From: Aphidius gifuensis
Taxonomy: Eukaryota; Arthropoda; Insecta; Hymenoptera; Braconidae
Reading direction: 5' to 3'
NCBI RefSeq assembly: GCF_014905175.1
Contig: NC_057791.1
Coordinates: 14,450,177 to 14,514,176, forward strand
DNA length: 64,000 nucleotides
Part shown: positions 34,345 to 46,531 of the stretch, in pieces
Numbering within the stretch: the stretch's first letter is position 1
How the letters are laid out: each line of letters begins with the position of its first letter
Notes under the pieces: generated by a model
The model's input: the letters and a program-made list of their open reading frames with translations, nothing else
Database searches by the model: none
Told to the model about the DNA's origin: nothing
Made by a program: the position numbers and the translations under genes

Positions 34345-36598
34345 TTCACCAACTGGTAAAAGATTTGATACTAATATTCTTAGAAATAATTAAAAAACAA
34401 AAGTAAAAATCATAATGTTGTGTTTCAGTTTCAAATTTGACATTGGTTGATTAAATTGATTTGCTTGAATCAACAAAAGTACCAGTTCAAGGACAACTAA
34501 TTGATATTGCTGATCAAATGAGAAAAATGGTTCTCAAGTATTATTATATATAACTAAAGAAAATGTTCTGATATTAGTAGTAACACCTGGTAATATTGAT
34601 CTTGCAACTAGTGATGAACTTGCAAAAGAAGTTGATCCTACTGGTATAAACATAATTTAATTAAAATTTCATTAGATAGATTTTTTATTGATACTTTAAT
34701 AATAAAAAAATAAAATCTTTTAGGTATCAGAACTATTGGAGTGATTACCAAGCTGGACATGATGGGTGAAGGTAACGATGCCAGAGCTGCGTTAGAAAAC
34801 AAATTGTATCCATTGAGTAGAGGCTACGTTGGTATCATCAATCGTAATCAGAGTGATATTGACAAAAATAAAAGTATTGCTGATGCAATTGAGTCTGAGA
34901 AAAAATTTTTCAACGAGTAATCTATCAACCTTGAAATTATTTACCAATAATTACAATTTTTCATCAATTATTTTTTTTAATTCATGGTTTAATGTTTTGT
35001 TTCTTTTTACAGACATCGAGCATATCAATTTTTTTCTGATAGACTTGGGACTGCTTGTCTACAACAAATACTTAATGAACAATTAACAAATCACATACGT
35101 GATAAATTACCAGCATTACGAAACGAAATGGAAGCTAAATTGTCTGATATTAATATATATTTAGGAGAGAAAGAATACAAGCTTAACGATGCAGAATCAA
35201 AATTACAAGCTTTATCTGAGTCAGTAATTTATTTCGATTATTATCAGTATGATCTATTGTTGTACAACTAATTCTATTATTCAATTATGTGTTCTAGAAT
35301 GCATAGACTTACTCTTGACATGTTCAATAACGAAATCGGTTTTTATGAGTCGGATCAAGTAGGCAAAACATCAATTAAACAATTGATGCATGAAACTTTT
35401 TCATACATTATTGCCCGCGTAACACTGGCCGATGAAGATCTACGAAATGATATTGTTAGAACAATTCAAAATGTTCGAGGTGCGTTGTTGAACTTGTAAT
35501 CAAACGTTCATTATATTTAAAAATGTTTATAATAATTATTATGAACTATTTATTGCAGGTGCGAGAAAAGGTATTTTCTCGCCAGATAAAGCATTTGAAA
35601 ATGTTGCAAAAGCACAAATTAGTCGTTTGAAAGAACCGAGTATCAAGTGTGTCAGTCTTGTTGTTAAAGAGCTCACCAATATCTCGATTGCACTAAACAT
35701 GTGAGTTATTAATGTTATTTTTCAACAACCAATAAAATAATTTACAAAAATATTAATTAATTTTTCTACTTTTAGATGTCTGCATACCCAAAATTACGAG
35801 CGGAGACTGAAAGTATTTTAATTTCACATGTCAAAGAATGTGAAAAAAAATGCAAAGAACATCTTGACATTTCGATTCAAGTCGAACTTGGTTATTTGAA
35901 CACTGAAAATCCAGATTTTGTCGATTTCAAGAAGTAATTCTATTAAAATTATTTTTTCTTGTTTCAAGTATATATATTTTTGAAATTTAATTAAACTTTT
36001 ATCGATTATTTTTTAAATTTTTTATTAGGGCAGAAGAAACTGATGCTGCTTGTAATCTATCAAAGTCAAACCTTGATTGCAAGAGGCTCGAAAATTTGGT
36101 ATTATGATTGATATTTAAAATTTTTTTTTTTATAGGGCAGAAGAAGTTTTTCTGTCCAGGGAGGGATCTGTTCAGGGAGAATCGACATCAAATGGAGTTT
36201 ATGGTTTGACACCTATTTTGAAAACTGTAATGCCAAAAAGTCCTCAAATGCAAGAAGCTGAAAAATTTCGCATCATGATTGATTCATATTTACAAAATGT
36301 CACAAAAAATATTAATGGTGTTGTCCCAAAAATCATTATGTATTTTGTAATAGAAAATATGAAAAAGTTTATCAAACAAAACTACTCATCAGTAATAATA
36401 AAGTAAGCATTGAAATTATGTTTTTCGTTTTCAATCCTTTGTTTATTTTTAATAAATATTTAATTATTTGCAGTCTTCCTTGACAGAATTATCGAAACAA
36501 GAAAAGAATAAACGTGATGAACTCCTTCGTATGCGTAATGCATTAGAGGAAGCATTGGATAAAATCGACTCAATGTCATCATTTACTTCAGTCGAGTG
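34345..36598 (+). pseudogene. shi-like: Dynamin E: 5'-truncated beta-type dynamin pseudogene
   Basis: Lacks exons 1 and 2 and nearly all of exon 3, hence no P-loop or switch I; only CATTCACCAACTGG, the end of exon 3, remains after the cassette fusion. Exon 4 (34429-34643) is frameshifted (the DLPG segment reads through a TAA). Exons 5 (34724-34916, TKLDMMGEGNDARAALENK), 6 (35013-35219) and 7 (35298-35479) are clean. Exon 8 (35559-35701) has lost four bases before its donor, and exon 11 (about 36136-36402) has a deletion near its end (KQNYSS). An internal duplication of GGGCAGAAGAA at 36029 and 36136 marks exon 10/11. Terminal exon with GED end at about 36476-36598, stop TGA. Clearly decayed. 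Confidence 0.8.
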
Positions 36599-37190
36599 AA
36601 AACTATTTGGTTCAATACATAGCTTAAAAAAGTTATGCCTTATTCAAACTATTATATTTTTATATTCAACCTAACTTTAACTATTTCTACCATCGTATTC
36701 ATATTATTCTTGAGAATAATGATTTTTTTGTGTTTTTAAATTAATGTTACATTAACTATAGAAGTTGTCACTATTTTTCATTACATATTCGGATTTTGTT
36801 TAAACAAATTCTATTAAGTAATAAGTTTAAAGTGAAAAAAAAAAACAATGGAATTTACTTCGATTATAAAGACTTTATTCAAAACATAAAAATTTTATTA
36901 TTATATTATTTAAGAATATATACATATTTATAAAATGAATGTTAATATTTTATTTATAAAAAAGAAGGTCAAGACTTTATTTATTTAAAAAATAAAAATA
37001 TAACAATATTTGAACATAAATTGATATATGAAACGGATATTTTATTATCATATATCATAAAAAAAATACATATAAAATCTATTGGCAGTTGATCTGTGAG
37101 ATAATAATAAAATTTACAATTCATTTTCTTTTTTTGCTTTTTTGAGTAAAATTTCAAGTTTATAAAAGTTTAGTGGGTAAGGGCTCAAAC
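36599..37190. other. 3' flank of dynamin E
   Basis: The first 120 bases match the 3' flank of gene F (59346-59440: CATAGCTT..AAGTTATGC.TTATTCAAAC). The remainder is AT-rich without recognisable features. Confidence 0.45.
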
Positions 37191-37290
37191 TCATAACAAG
37201 CATTGTAGACATGCATGGCCGATATAATTCTGAGGGATCTGATCATGCGCTACACGTAAAATTACTAGGAAAATCACGTCAACTAGGAAT

Positions 37291-37511
37291 ATATTACTAG
37301 TTTTATAAGAATTAGAATGGCCATGTTTACAAGTTCGGCACAACCCAACTTGTTGCGCATGCTCAGTCCGTTTTACATAAGCGAAATGTTGCTTGTTGTG
37401 AGGGCTCAAACCAAGAAAACTCACGACAAACAACATTTCACATGCGCAACAAGTTGGGTTATGTCCAACTTGTAAACATGGCCGTCCTAATTCTCATGAA
37501 ACTAGTGATAT
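37291..37511. mobile_element. Palindromic MITE (about 220 bases)
   Basis: The left arm starts ATATTACTAGTTTTATAAGA and the right arm ends as its near reverse complement (TCTCATGAAACTAGTGATAT). Both arms share GGCCATGTTTACAAGTT and CCCAACTTGTTGCGCATG. No coding capacity. Minus-strand open frames here are artefacts of the palindrome. Confidence 0.7.
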
Positions 37512-37949
37512 ATTTATTTTAGTTGGAAGATGGGGAAGATGGCTATCTAGTCTGGCAAGACTAAGGTCTAATCCATATGGTTCATATCAGGGATGGGCAT
37601 ATTGTAAGTTTTTGAGTTGTTTACAATTGTCTATGGATGAAACATTTAAAACAGGATAAAGCGCATAAAACCCACGTGATCTCTCAGTAGCTCAAATTTT
37701 TACCATATATTTTTTTTTAGCTACATCTTTTTTTTAGCTACTGCTTGTTTTTAGTCATTTATTGATTCAACAAATAAAATACATGTAATTCATTTTTAAA
37801 ATAAGATCTTTTCCTTAGCTACTATTTTTCTTCATTAATCCCTTAACGATATTTGCCATACTAAATTAAAATAATTGTTGTAAATCTTATTAATTGTTAC
37901 TAATTAATCGCAGAATAAATTAATAAGTTAGTAAATAGCAGCACTCGTA

Positions 37950-38100
37950 TTCACAGGGCAAACTTAATACAATTTAGGGCTTTTTTTTGCCGTTGATGGC
38001 GCTTATAAAATTTTTTTTATATAGATTTTACATATAAAAGCTCACAAGCGCCACCGGTGGATGAAAAAAGCCCTAAATTGTATAAAGTTTGCCCTGTGAA
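37950..38100. mobile_element. Small TIR element (about 150 bases)
   Basis: Ends are TTCACAGGGCAAACTT and its reverse complement AAGTTTGCCCTGTGAA. The inverted repeat continues for about 40 bases through CAATTTAGGGCTTTTTT; inner arms share GGTGGCGCTT/GATGGCGCTT-like sequence. Confidence 0.7.
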
Positions 38101-38374
38101 AAAATGTGCAAACATAAAGTGCGCAGTAAGCGTGTCGGCGCAGGTTTGTGGCTCTGCCTTCTGGTCGTTAAAAACAGTTGAAAAAGGACTGTTTTTTACC
38201 AGTAAAAAATCCGGTTAAGAACCGGTAAAAAATCCAGACTCACAAGTCACATCCCTAATACTGTTCATGGTTTACATAAAAACTGTCGCTCCGCTCTTTG
38301 GCCGGGTACATCATAGATAGACATACATCCAGAGATGGGCCTTTTACAAGTAAAATACATACAAAAAATAAAAA

Positions 38375-38525
38375 TTTCCAAGGAAAAACAGTAGCTAAGG
38401 AATTAATGCTGCGAAAAAATTATGTTTGCCAAAAAATTATGTGGTGAGGAACATCAATTCCTCAGCTACATCTATTTCTTAGCTACATTTTTTCTTAGCT
38501 ACTTCTTTTCCTAAGTATTTTACAT
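38375..38525. mobile_element. Foldback MITE of the GTAGCTAAGGAA family
   Basis: Contains TTTCCAAGGAAAAACAGTAGCTAAGGAATTAATG in two parts on the left and TTCCTCAGCTACATC / TTAGCTAC on the right in inverse orientation. Related, poorer pieces lie at 37715-37840. See copies at 49059, 49266, 53782 and 54005. Confidence 0.6.
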
Positions 38526-38879
38526 CAATTCCTGAGCTCTTTCGAGATTGTTATTCATTTTGGTTACTTTTGATGATAGTTCCAAGTTTCCCCGCTAGAG
38601 AGAGATGTTTTATACAAACGGCTGAAAGTATGAAACTAAGAATGTTTAATACTAGAGTGGGTATAAGCCGTATAAGCTAGCAGAAGACTTCGAAAATCAC
38701 TCGAAACCCAAGTATTTCAAAGTATCTTAGCTATTCGAGATATTATTTTATATGCATACTATTTTTGATGTTAGTTCAGAGTGTTTTCATAATTTGTGTT
38801 ATATTACAATAATGTTTATATAAAACTGAGAAATCGTATTACCACAATGAAAATATAAAATCAAGTATAAGCTTCAGGT

Positions 38880-39063
38880 GGTAACCCCAGGCACATGCGC
38901 GAATATGGAAGCACACAAAGGCAAATTGTATATCTGTGTGAACAGCTTCATTCCCCCACTCACAATTCTTGTACACACAGACATACAATTTGTCTCTGTG
39001 TGCGTCAATATTCGCGCATGCGCATAACATACCTCGTGAACTTCTTTTGACGGTTTCACTCTA
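38880..39063. mobile_element. TIR element related to 44574-45000, left end missing
   Basis: Arms CACATGCGCGAATAT / ATATTCGCGCATGCGC and GGCAAATTGTATATCTGTGTG / CACAGACATACAATTTG are inverted. The right end, GACGGTTTCACTCTA, matches the right end of the element at 44574-45000 (CCGGTTTTACTCTA). The left terminal part is not seen. Confidence 0.6.
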
Positions 39064-39526
39064 TTCAAAACTATCAGTCAACGTGCTGAATGCTCTCAAT
39101 AAACGTACGCGACTTCTTGTAGAAAAAATAATAAATATTGTTTGGTTTTTTGGTCATTGCTAATGAAATATAGGATTAATAATTAATTAATTAAATACTT
39201 GTAAGTATAATCAACATTTTTTTCACACAGCAAGTTAATTATTTTTAAAACAATTCAATACGTCCTATTTTTTATTTTGTACGAGCTCGAGCTTGTTTTA
39301 AAACGTTTTACAAAATAATCAACTTGTGAATGATAACAGGACATTTTATTATTCGGTATATATTCACTAGTTAATTTGAAACGTTTTGATATACAACGTT
39401 TTGATATACAACGCTTAACACTATTTGGCTATTCAGTGGGGGAGGACTGGGAAAGTCTTAAAAATCAAACTTATCGTTATTGTTTCAAGATATTTTTTTT
39501 TTTTTTCACTTTTAGAATTTATCATC

Positions 39527-41452
39527 ATGAGTCAAAAAAGGATCTGTCATGTTCAAAAACAACATGATCATCATGACGAAAAAATAGATCTCATCAACAC
39601 TTTGAATCATGATTCATTGGCAAAAATATTCATGCTGCTACCAGTGCCTGAAAGAATAGCCATAAAAAAAGGTAATAAAAATAAAAATTAAGTTTTACTT
39701 ATTTGAATTATAATTTTAATGTTTTTATTTTCTTTAATTTGATTTTTTTTTTTTACAGTTTGTTCCAAATGGAAAGAAGCATGTGAACTAGCTTGGTACG
39801 ACATTAAAAATTACTCATTTGGCGGTGGTGTTTTTGATGGAAAGTTGTTGGCACCATCATATGTTGAAGAAGCATTATCAAATTTTGGTATTTATTTGAG
39901 AGTTCTGGCTCTTTGGAGAAATTGCAACTCTAGTGTTATGCCTATCATAGGTGAGCGCTGCAAAAATTTAACAAGTCTTAGTTTAATTGTCAATGGGGGA
40001 TTGGAAATCAACAACAATCACTACATTCATGCGTTCAAAAACTTAGATAAACTAACAAGAATTGATATACGCATAATGAATATGGGAAATTGTAAGAATA
40101 TAAAGTTTCAATCTTACATAATCAATCATCTTCCAGAAGGAATGAATCACATTCTTTTAAATTATGAAAAAGACATTTTTCTGACACCAGTGCTTTTCGT
40201 AAGTAACTATTGATAATTAATACTATAAATCAAATGAATTCATTGAAATAAATCAAATTTGTCTAAATTAATTTTTATAATTTTTCAGAATATAAGGAAA
40301 TTCAAAAAACTTCAACATTTATCATTAAGTGGCTGCCTCCTGGATCTTATAATTCAAGGAATATCTGAAACAACAACAATTGTAGGACTCACTTTTTCCA
40401 ATTGTTTTGTGAGCAAATACTGCTTGTACGATCCTGATAATATTTTCAATCAATTTGTAAATTTAGAACACATTGATATTAATATTAACCACTGGGACAT
40501 AAAGACTCCAAACATACTCAATAATATTTTGAATTCATCCAAGAGTATAAGATATTGCAATATTATGTTGCATCCAGATTGTAATGCACCAGATATTTCA
40601 ATTAAAAATTGGGATAATCTTCTAAACTTGGAACATCTCGGTACTCGTTGGAGAATTAATAATAACACAGCAATCAAATTGGTAAAATATTGCAAGAATT
40701 TAAGGTCTTTAGATATAAGGAGTGAAGGAATAATAGAAACAGCTCTTCAAAAATTGACAGAACTAAAAAATCTTGACACTTTAAATTATTCTTTCGCGGA
40801 TGGAATTGCAATGGATGAACTTGATAATGCAATACTTACAATTTCAAACACCTGGAAAAAACTTAAACATCTGACTATATCAGATGATAGTCCCCCAGAT
40901 GATATTGATGTTGATAATATTGAACCATTTGATCCTTCAGTAATTTATGATGAGTTGTCAAAATTGCAATATCTTGAAGAGTTAAATGTGTTAAATATGC
41001 GTGATTTCCAAGATAGCAGTATTATTGCTATTGCTAATTCATGTAAAAATCTAAAAAAATTAGATATAGCATCATGCGTTTTTATTACTGAAGCAGCTCT
41101 CATGTCTATAATCAGCTTGGAAAATTTAGAAGAATTAAATGTCGGTAATATTGATGGTGTTACAGATAATTTTATCAGTAAATTGAAAGGACTAAAGAAA
41201 CTTCGGTGTGAATATTCTAAAAACATCACTGATGCTGGCATGATTCAATGCTTAAAAAATTGTCCAAATCTTGAAGCTCTTTGTCTCTACCACTCTAACA
41301 TTACAATTAACACGCTTGTTGGTGCTGATGAAATAACTCAAAATCGTATAAATAATATTGTTTTGTATTTATTCTATAATAATTCTACAGAAGCTTCAAA
41401 GTTAAAAACTAAATCCAAATGGTTAGTTCTTCGTCCCGGAAAGCGGGTATGA
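39527..41452 (+). CDS. F-box / leucine-rich-repeat protein (FBXL-type), three exons
   Basis: Exons 39527-39671, 39759-40198 and 40289-41452 join to 582 residues. An N-terminal F-box-like region (about 26-70: HDSLAKIFMLLPVPERI, then VCSKWKEACELAWYDI) is followed by many irregular LRRs (LTSLSLIV, LQHLSLSGC, LRSLDIRSE, LKHLTISDD, LEELNVLNMRD, LKKLDIASC, LEELNVGNI, LEALCLYHS). FBXL proteins are substrate adaptors of SCF (Skp1-Cullin-F-box) ubiquitin ligases; the LRRs choose the target. The ATG lies 17 bases after a T-rich tract with an AG, so a non-coding first exon is possible. Neighbouring MATH-BTB genes are also of ligase-adaptor type, which may be coincidence. Intact. Confidence 0.85.
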
Positions 41453-43375
41453 AATGATATGAACTAAAAAAAAATAGTCGTTTAGTATTTACATGTAGTT
41501 GTTAAGTTATTCATATAATTTCACTATATTTTAGAAAAATATTGAATTAAATTAAATATGTATAATTTTTTCTTTTTTTAGAATTATTGCGGATAATCAC
41601 TATTAAAAGTATCAGTTATAATAATAACAATAATTCTAAAATAATAATAATAGTATAGTAATATCAGTAATAATAATATACCTAATTAAAAAAAATTAAA
41701 AAAATGAAAATTCACAATTATTTACTAACAACCCTGAACCTGTTCCATAGTTTTTTCAGAGAATCCATCATTTTTCGTTAGATGGACTATAATAGCGAGC
41801 ACTAGTCATCAATGGTCAAAGCTCACGCTCCTTACGTATCATTTCACTATCATAATAATTATTGCTGTTGTACCATGGTAATTGTTTACATGGAAAAGAT
41901 GAATGACTAATTAATAACCAATTACTAATTAAAAATAACTGTTACTTTTTTCGATACAACTTTTTAAATATCATCCGAGTAAATTAGTGGAATTACAGTT
42001 GGACACTTGGTGAAGCATTGCAATGACTTCACTTGTCCATGTTGTAATAATTATTGTATCCTCGAAAAAAATCATTCATCAGTTTTGTAATTTTTGAAAA
42101 ATAAATTACTCGAGAGAAAGTTATTTTTCATTCTGTATTGACGAACGTGACACTACTTTATTTCATTCATGAACTTTAAAGAAATCTGTCAGTCGTAAGT
42201 GTACATATACTTGTCAAATATATTTATGTGTGTTTTAATATTTGTAAATTTTTTTGAAAATATCAATAATAAATTACACTAAGAAAATTAAAATATAGTA
42301 TATCATCGTTAAAAAAATAATAATATTAAATTTTATTTGAAAAAAAAAAAAAAAAAAAAAAACTTTACTTTTCTTTTTTTTCTAAACGAAACTATTTTCA
42401 AATTCAATTATATTATCTGTCATTAATATTTAAACATTTATTATCAGAATTATTAATAAATAGCTTCAAATTAATTATTTGTTTTTTACAATTATATATT
42501 TTTTTTATTTTTCATTATTATATTTAATATTTGAATACCATTGCTTAGCTGTTGAATTTTACGGATTCATTCTTGTAAACTCTTTTCTCTTGTTTTATAC
42601 TTGAGTTAATATTAATTTAATCAATAAATTGTATTCATAATTCACCTTAATCTAAATTATTAATAGCCATGTTGACAATCATTTTTGATGTTCTTTTTCA
42701 ATGAATAATTTTTTTTCTATTGATTTTATTAAATCATCAATATTTCAATACTATTCAATTGCGTTTGTAGAAATTCTTCCGATTCATCAAGTATATTTAT
42801 TTAATCACTTGAAAAAAATTTGTTTAGTTAAAAAAAAAGTAAATCGAACAATTTATTTTTTTAATATTTGTATTGATTTATTTCTTGAACAAATCTAATA
42901 GAATCATTGATATCAATACCTACATGAAGTATAACCTCAAATTTGTTTTATCTGTATTTTGATTTGTGTACATAATTTGACAGCGCACGTCAGGGCAAAA
43001 AAAAAAAAAAAATTCAATCATATAATTTAAAATTGTGAAAAAAAATTAAACTGTAATAAATTTGGAATAATCGAGATAAACCACACGGGCTTTCGCCGAA
43101 GTTTTGAAAATTTTCAATTTTCAATAGAACGAATTCGTTACTAAAAATTTTTCTTTTTTGGTTTGCATTTATATAAAAAAAAAAATAATAATAAAAAAAA
43201 AACAAAAAAGAAGGATAATAAGGTTTTTGAAATAATAAGTGAAATGAAAATTTATTTTATATTTTTTTTTTATTATAACATAGTGGTTTTAAAAAAAATT
43301 AAGTAAAGCATTTTAAAATGTTGATATAAAATATATAAAACTGTTGTTTTATTTTTTCAACAAAATTTTTTTATT
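41453..43375. other. Intergenic region
   Basis: No gene seen. Contains an adenine run at about 42341-42361 and a dispersed repeat at 42815-43110 that recurs at 54668-54955. Confidence 0.45.
42815..43110 (+). repeat. Dispersed repeat, copy 1
   Basis: Near-identical to 54668-54955 for about 290 bases in the same orientation, including ATCATTGATATCAATACCTA, GACAGCGCACGTCAGGGC, a 15-base adenine run and AATTTGGAATAATCGAGAT. Flanks differ. No open frame; probably a non-autonomous element. Confidence 0.7.
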
Positions 43376-44458
43376 TTATGACTTACTCAACTGTAATTCA
43401 TTGAATTTTGCTGACAACAGCAACTCCTGAAGAACACGTACGAAAACTTCAGGATATTTTTTTTGGTAAACTTGACACGTTTTATTCATCAAAACAGCTG
43501 GTACATTTTCTTTGATCAAGTCTAAACATTTTTTATTTAATTTCTCAAGATTATATTTATCGGAAAAAATAAGCATACTTGCAACATTCTCAAAATCTAT
43601 CGTTTTGCATATTACTTCTTCACAAATATTTTTAAGACAATTAACCTGATATTTTTCAGCAACAGCAAGTAGTTCCATTGGCATTTTGTCAATATTTGAT
43701 GATTCACCAGTATAAATATAATGTAAAAATTCTTCAAAAATATCTTCTTCAATTTCTTCAATGACAACTTCATTTTTTTTATTTTCTTTTAATTGTTCAT
43801 GATTAAACATTGCTGCAAAAACAGGACTGCGTGCTCCAAGAATTCCTTTGATTGCACGAAATGATTTTTGACCTACTCTAATGGTAACATCAGCTGATTT
43901 TTCACTCAACAAAAGTTTTTTCCAGTCGACACTTAGTTGTTGAGTTGCACTATTTCTTGGAATTACCATAGTTTTATTCGTTTGTTCTTTTGACATTGTT
44001 ATTCTACAACGAATTTTATGTGAACCTTCTTGTGCTTGAAATGAAAAATATTGTCCACCCAAGAGGATTGATTTGGAAATATCCCATGTAATTTTTTCTG
44101 GAAATTTACGGAAATTATTTTCTTTAGATTTTTCATTTTTATCATTAACTGATATTTTACATTTTGTTCGTAATTGTGAAGTATTATTGAATGATTGAAG
44201 CTGTAGATCAACAAATATGTATGCAGTACCACGTTCATCAAAATCTGAGTATACTTCTAAAATCCATTTATCGTCAAAATCAGAATAATAAGATGAAAAA
44301 CTTGGTGATATAATTTTTTCTCTGGCCCACGAACTTAAGTTTTTAATGTTCTTAATTGTCCATTCATATGTAAATTCACAAGTTTCTATAGAAGAAACAT
44401 AATCTTGTTTTGACACAAAATTTAAGGAGTCCTGGGCAGATTCCGCAAATACCGACAT
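43376..44458 (-). CDS. MATH-BTB protein (SPOP/roadkill-like), single exon
   Basis: An uninterrupted 360-residue frame. A MATH domain at about 25-160 (EFTYEWTIKNIKNLSSW, FDDKWILEVYSD, LQLQSFN, FSFQAQEGSHKIRC) binds substrate. A BTB/POZ domain at about 185-290 (SADVTIRVGQKSFRAIKGIL, SPVFAAMFNHEQLKE, FEEFLHYIYTGE) would recruit Cullin-3. A BACK-like tail (LAVAEKYQVNCLKNICEEV) follows. Such proteins are Cul3 ubiquitin-ligase adaptors. It lacks introns, typical of expanded TDPOZ-type copies. A tandem paralogue follows at 46532-47606. The ATG at 44458 is preceded by a shared promoter-proximal stretch (GATAATTAATATTTGTTTTTAGACTAATAA) also found upstream of the second copy. Confidence 0.88.
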   Translation of the reverse strand: MSVFAESAQDSLNFVSKQDYVSSIETCEFTYEWTIKNIKNLSSWAREKIISPSFSSYYSDFDDKWILEVYSDFDERGTAYIFVDLQLQSFNNTSQLRTKCKISVNDKNEKSKENNFRKFPEKITWDISKSILLGGQYFSFQAQEGSHKIRCRITMSKEQTNKTMVIPRNSATQQLSVDWKKLLLSEKSADVTIRVGQKSFRAIKGILGARSPVFAAMFNHEQLKENKKNEVVIEEIEEDIFEEFLHYIYTGESSNIDKMPMELLAVAEKYQVNCLKNICEEVICKTIDFENVASMLIFSDKYNLEKLNKKCLDLIKENVPAVLMNKTCQVYQKKYPEVFVRVLQELLLSAKFNELQLSKS

Positions 44459-44573
44459 GATTTTGATAATTAATATTTGTTTTTAGACTAATAAATTTCT
44501 TTTATAGCACAATCGTACTTGCGTATTTGTACAACTTAACCAAACTAGACTCTGGATACTGTAGGCAGAATAA

Positions 44574-45000
44574 TAGAGTGAAACTGGCAGAAAAAGATCA
44601 TGAGAAGCCTTAAGCACGTGTGCGAATATTGCAGCACACAAAGGCAAATTGTATATCTGTGTGTACAACTTCCTTCCCACTCAAAAGCACCTTCCTTTTG
44701 GGTTTTTTTTTGGTACTTCAATGCGCATGATATGGAGGGAGAACAGTGGCGTCGAACGAATAATTCTTAAAAAATAATAATCAAAACATAGCTGATCCAG
44801 TTCCTCATGTACTACGAGGGACATGTTTGCTGTTGCAAACTGACTTTTTGCTGACTGCGCAGTCAACTACAAATATACAAAAATAAATAGGGAAAAAATA
44901 AAAACACCCAATAGAAAGCACCCTTTGGACTGTTGTGTGTTTCAATATTCGCGCATGGGCATAAAGTTTTTCATGATTCCTTTCTGCCGGTTTTACTCTA
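44574..45000. mobile_element. TIR DNA element (about 430 bases) upstream of the MATH-BTB gene
   Basis: Left end TAGAGTGAAACTGGCAGAAA, right end TTTCTGCCGGTTTTACTCTA (reverse complement with a few changes). Subterminal GTGTGCGAATATT / AATATTCGCGCATG and ATCATGAGAAG / TTTCATGAT pairs are also inverted. It is inserted about 115 bases upstream of the MATH-BTB start codon. Open frames inside are not supported as genes. Confidence 0.7.
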
Positions 45001-45029
45001 GGCACGATAGGTTTTGGGTATTCCGGGAA

Positions 45030-45400
45030 TCCTAGATCATACAGCATCAGACGCTTCATCATCGATAAACCGTTACACGAACTATTAGATGCATCGAAAA
45101 ATCTACACAATCGATTGAGAAACCTATTATATGTATATGCGTTGATAACTACAATATAGTAATATATGCAACACTCTAATTAAAAACTTTTTATTCTTAA
45201 ATAATATTTTTTAATAATAATAAACAAACATAGAATTTTTTCAAAATAGCATTGATAGCAAAAAAGTCTTGGTTTTCTATTCGATTTCTCGACGTTTCGT
45301 ACAAACTTCAAATCATAGAAAACGATAGAATATAGTTCAAAGCCTAATCGATACCAATTGGATTTCCAACAACTTTTAATTGTTGTTAACTATTACTTTA
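45030..45400 (-). repeat. Segmental duplication, upstream flank of MATH-BTB copy 1
   Basis: Matches 47850-48180, the upstream flank of copy 2, including TCATCGATAAACCGTT, TATGCGTTGATAACTA, TTCGATTTCTCGA.GTTTCGTAC and ACTTCAAATCATA. The gene and its upstream sequence were therefore duplicated together. Another piece of it (TTCTATTCGATTTCTCGAC) recurs at 45636-45675. Confidence 0.65.
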
Positions 45401-45499
45401 ACTATCAATAGTAACATGTCACATTCTGATTAAACAACTGTTTATTATTAACAATTATTAGATGATATAAATCCCAATAATGGCCTCTTGCCGCTGGGA

Positions 45500-45508
45500 T
45501 ATTAATAA

Positions 45509-45540
<32 letters not shown>

Positions 45541-45560
45541 AAATAAATAAATAAAGTACA
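45500..45560. repeat. TAAA microsatellite
   Basis: A run of AAAT/TAAA units. A similar but interrupted tract lies at 53505-53580. Confidence 0.85.
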
Positions 45561-45824
45561 ATAATAACAAATAAAATAGAAAAGAAAACAATCATTTTTC
45601 AAAATAACTTTTATATGGCCAAAGTCTCGTTTTTTCTATTCGATTTCTCGACTTTTCGTACAAACTTCAAAAGTTTTAAATGTCATTTTTGTGGTAATAT
45701 GATGGATAGAAATTCGTAATCGTAATTCGTAGTTATTCAAAAATAAATGTTAAATAAAAATACGAAATGTAAAAAAATATCTAAATGATATTACATATTT
45801 AAATCAAATTAATTTTTCAAAAGG

Positions 45825-46290
45825 ATTGCAATCAAGTATTCCAGCAACTTCTCAGGAACAAAAATCATTATTATACCTTGTAAACCAGCTGAATCAAACG
45901 AATGCTGAGCTAATGCTAAAAAGAATTTTATTAACTATGTATATCAATATAATTAATATTTTTTAAAAAGTAAGGAAATAGTTTATGTAATAGTAATAAT
46001 AGCATAACGTTATTGATTTATTTTTCTTCAAATCTAGATGAAAGTAATGGGTCATAATTATGAGAAAAGACGCACTACGTCTTACTGACGGTATACTATT
46101 CAATATGCTATCCAAAATCAACAAGCAATTAGACAAAAGTAAATTAACTGTTTGGGAAGCTGCATGTCTATTGAGAATTGCTTTAGATTATTGGACAAGT
46201 ACGTCAATCACTATATATTTCAACAACCTGGTGGTAACTTTTTTAAACACCCTCAAAGATAATATTATTCTTATTTTTTTATAACAAAAT
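45825..46290 (+). other. Two unassigned open stretches, possible gene fragment
   Basis: 45825-45945 can read LQSSIPATSQEQKSLLYLV then NQLNQTNAELMLKRI. 46060-46200 reads MRKDALRLTDGILFNMLSK then NKQLDKSKLTVWEAACLLRI before it degenerates. The protein-like composition contrasts with the AT-noise frames around it, but I do not recognise a domain, and the splice connection between the two is not convincing. Could be a broken gene or transposon-derived coding remnant lying between the two MATH-BTB duplicates. Confidence 0.3.
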
Positions 46291-46531
46291 AATAAGGAAT
46301 ATAATGAATTTATTTTTCAAGAATAAACTCAATAACAAAAAAAAGGTTTTAATAAAAAATAAGTCTTGATGAAAATTAATTTTTTAATATTTTTCTTTTA
46401 TTACAATAGTTGCATGGTATATCGAAAAAATTTAAGTAAGTTAGTTCAAAATGTTAATATAAAATATGTAAAACGTGTGTTTTTTTATTTTCAACGAAAT
46501 ACCAATGAATATTTTTCATTTTATGACCCAC

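Noticed and set aside
37191..37436. Minus-strand open frame of 81 codons
   Set aside because: Lies within a palindromic MITE; a by-product of the GC-richer inverted repeat.
38839..39163. Several overlapping open frames with Cys and His
   Set aside because: All fall in the TIR element at 38880-39063 and mirror each other on both strands.
45500..45560. Regular TAAA repeat
   Set aside because: Plain microsatellite; no further meaning seen.
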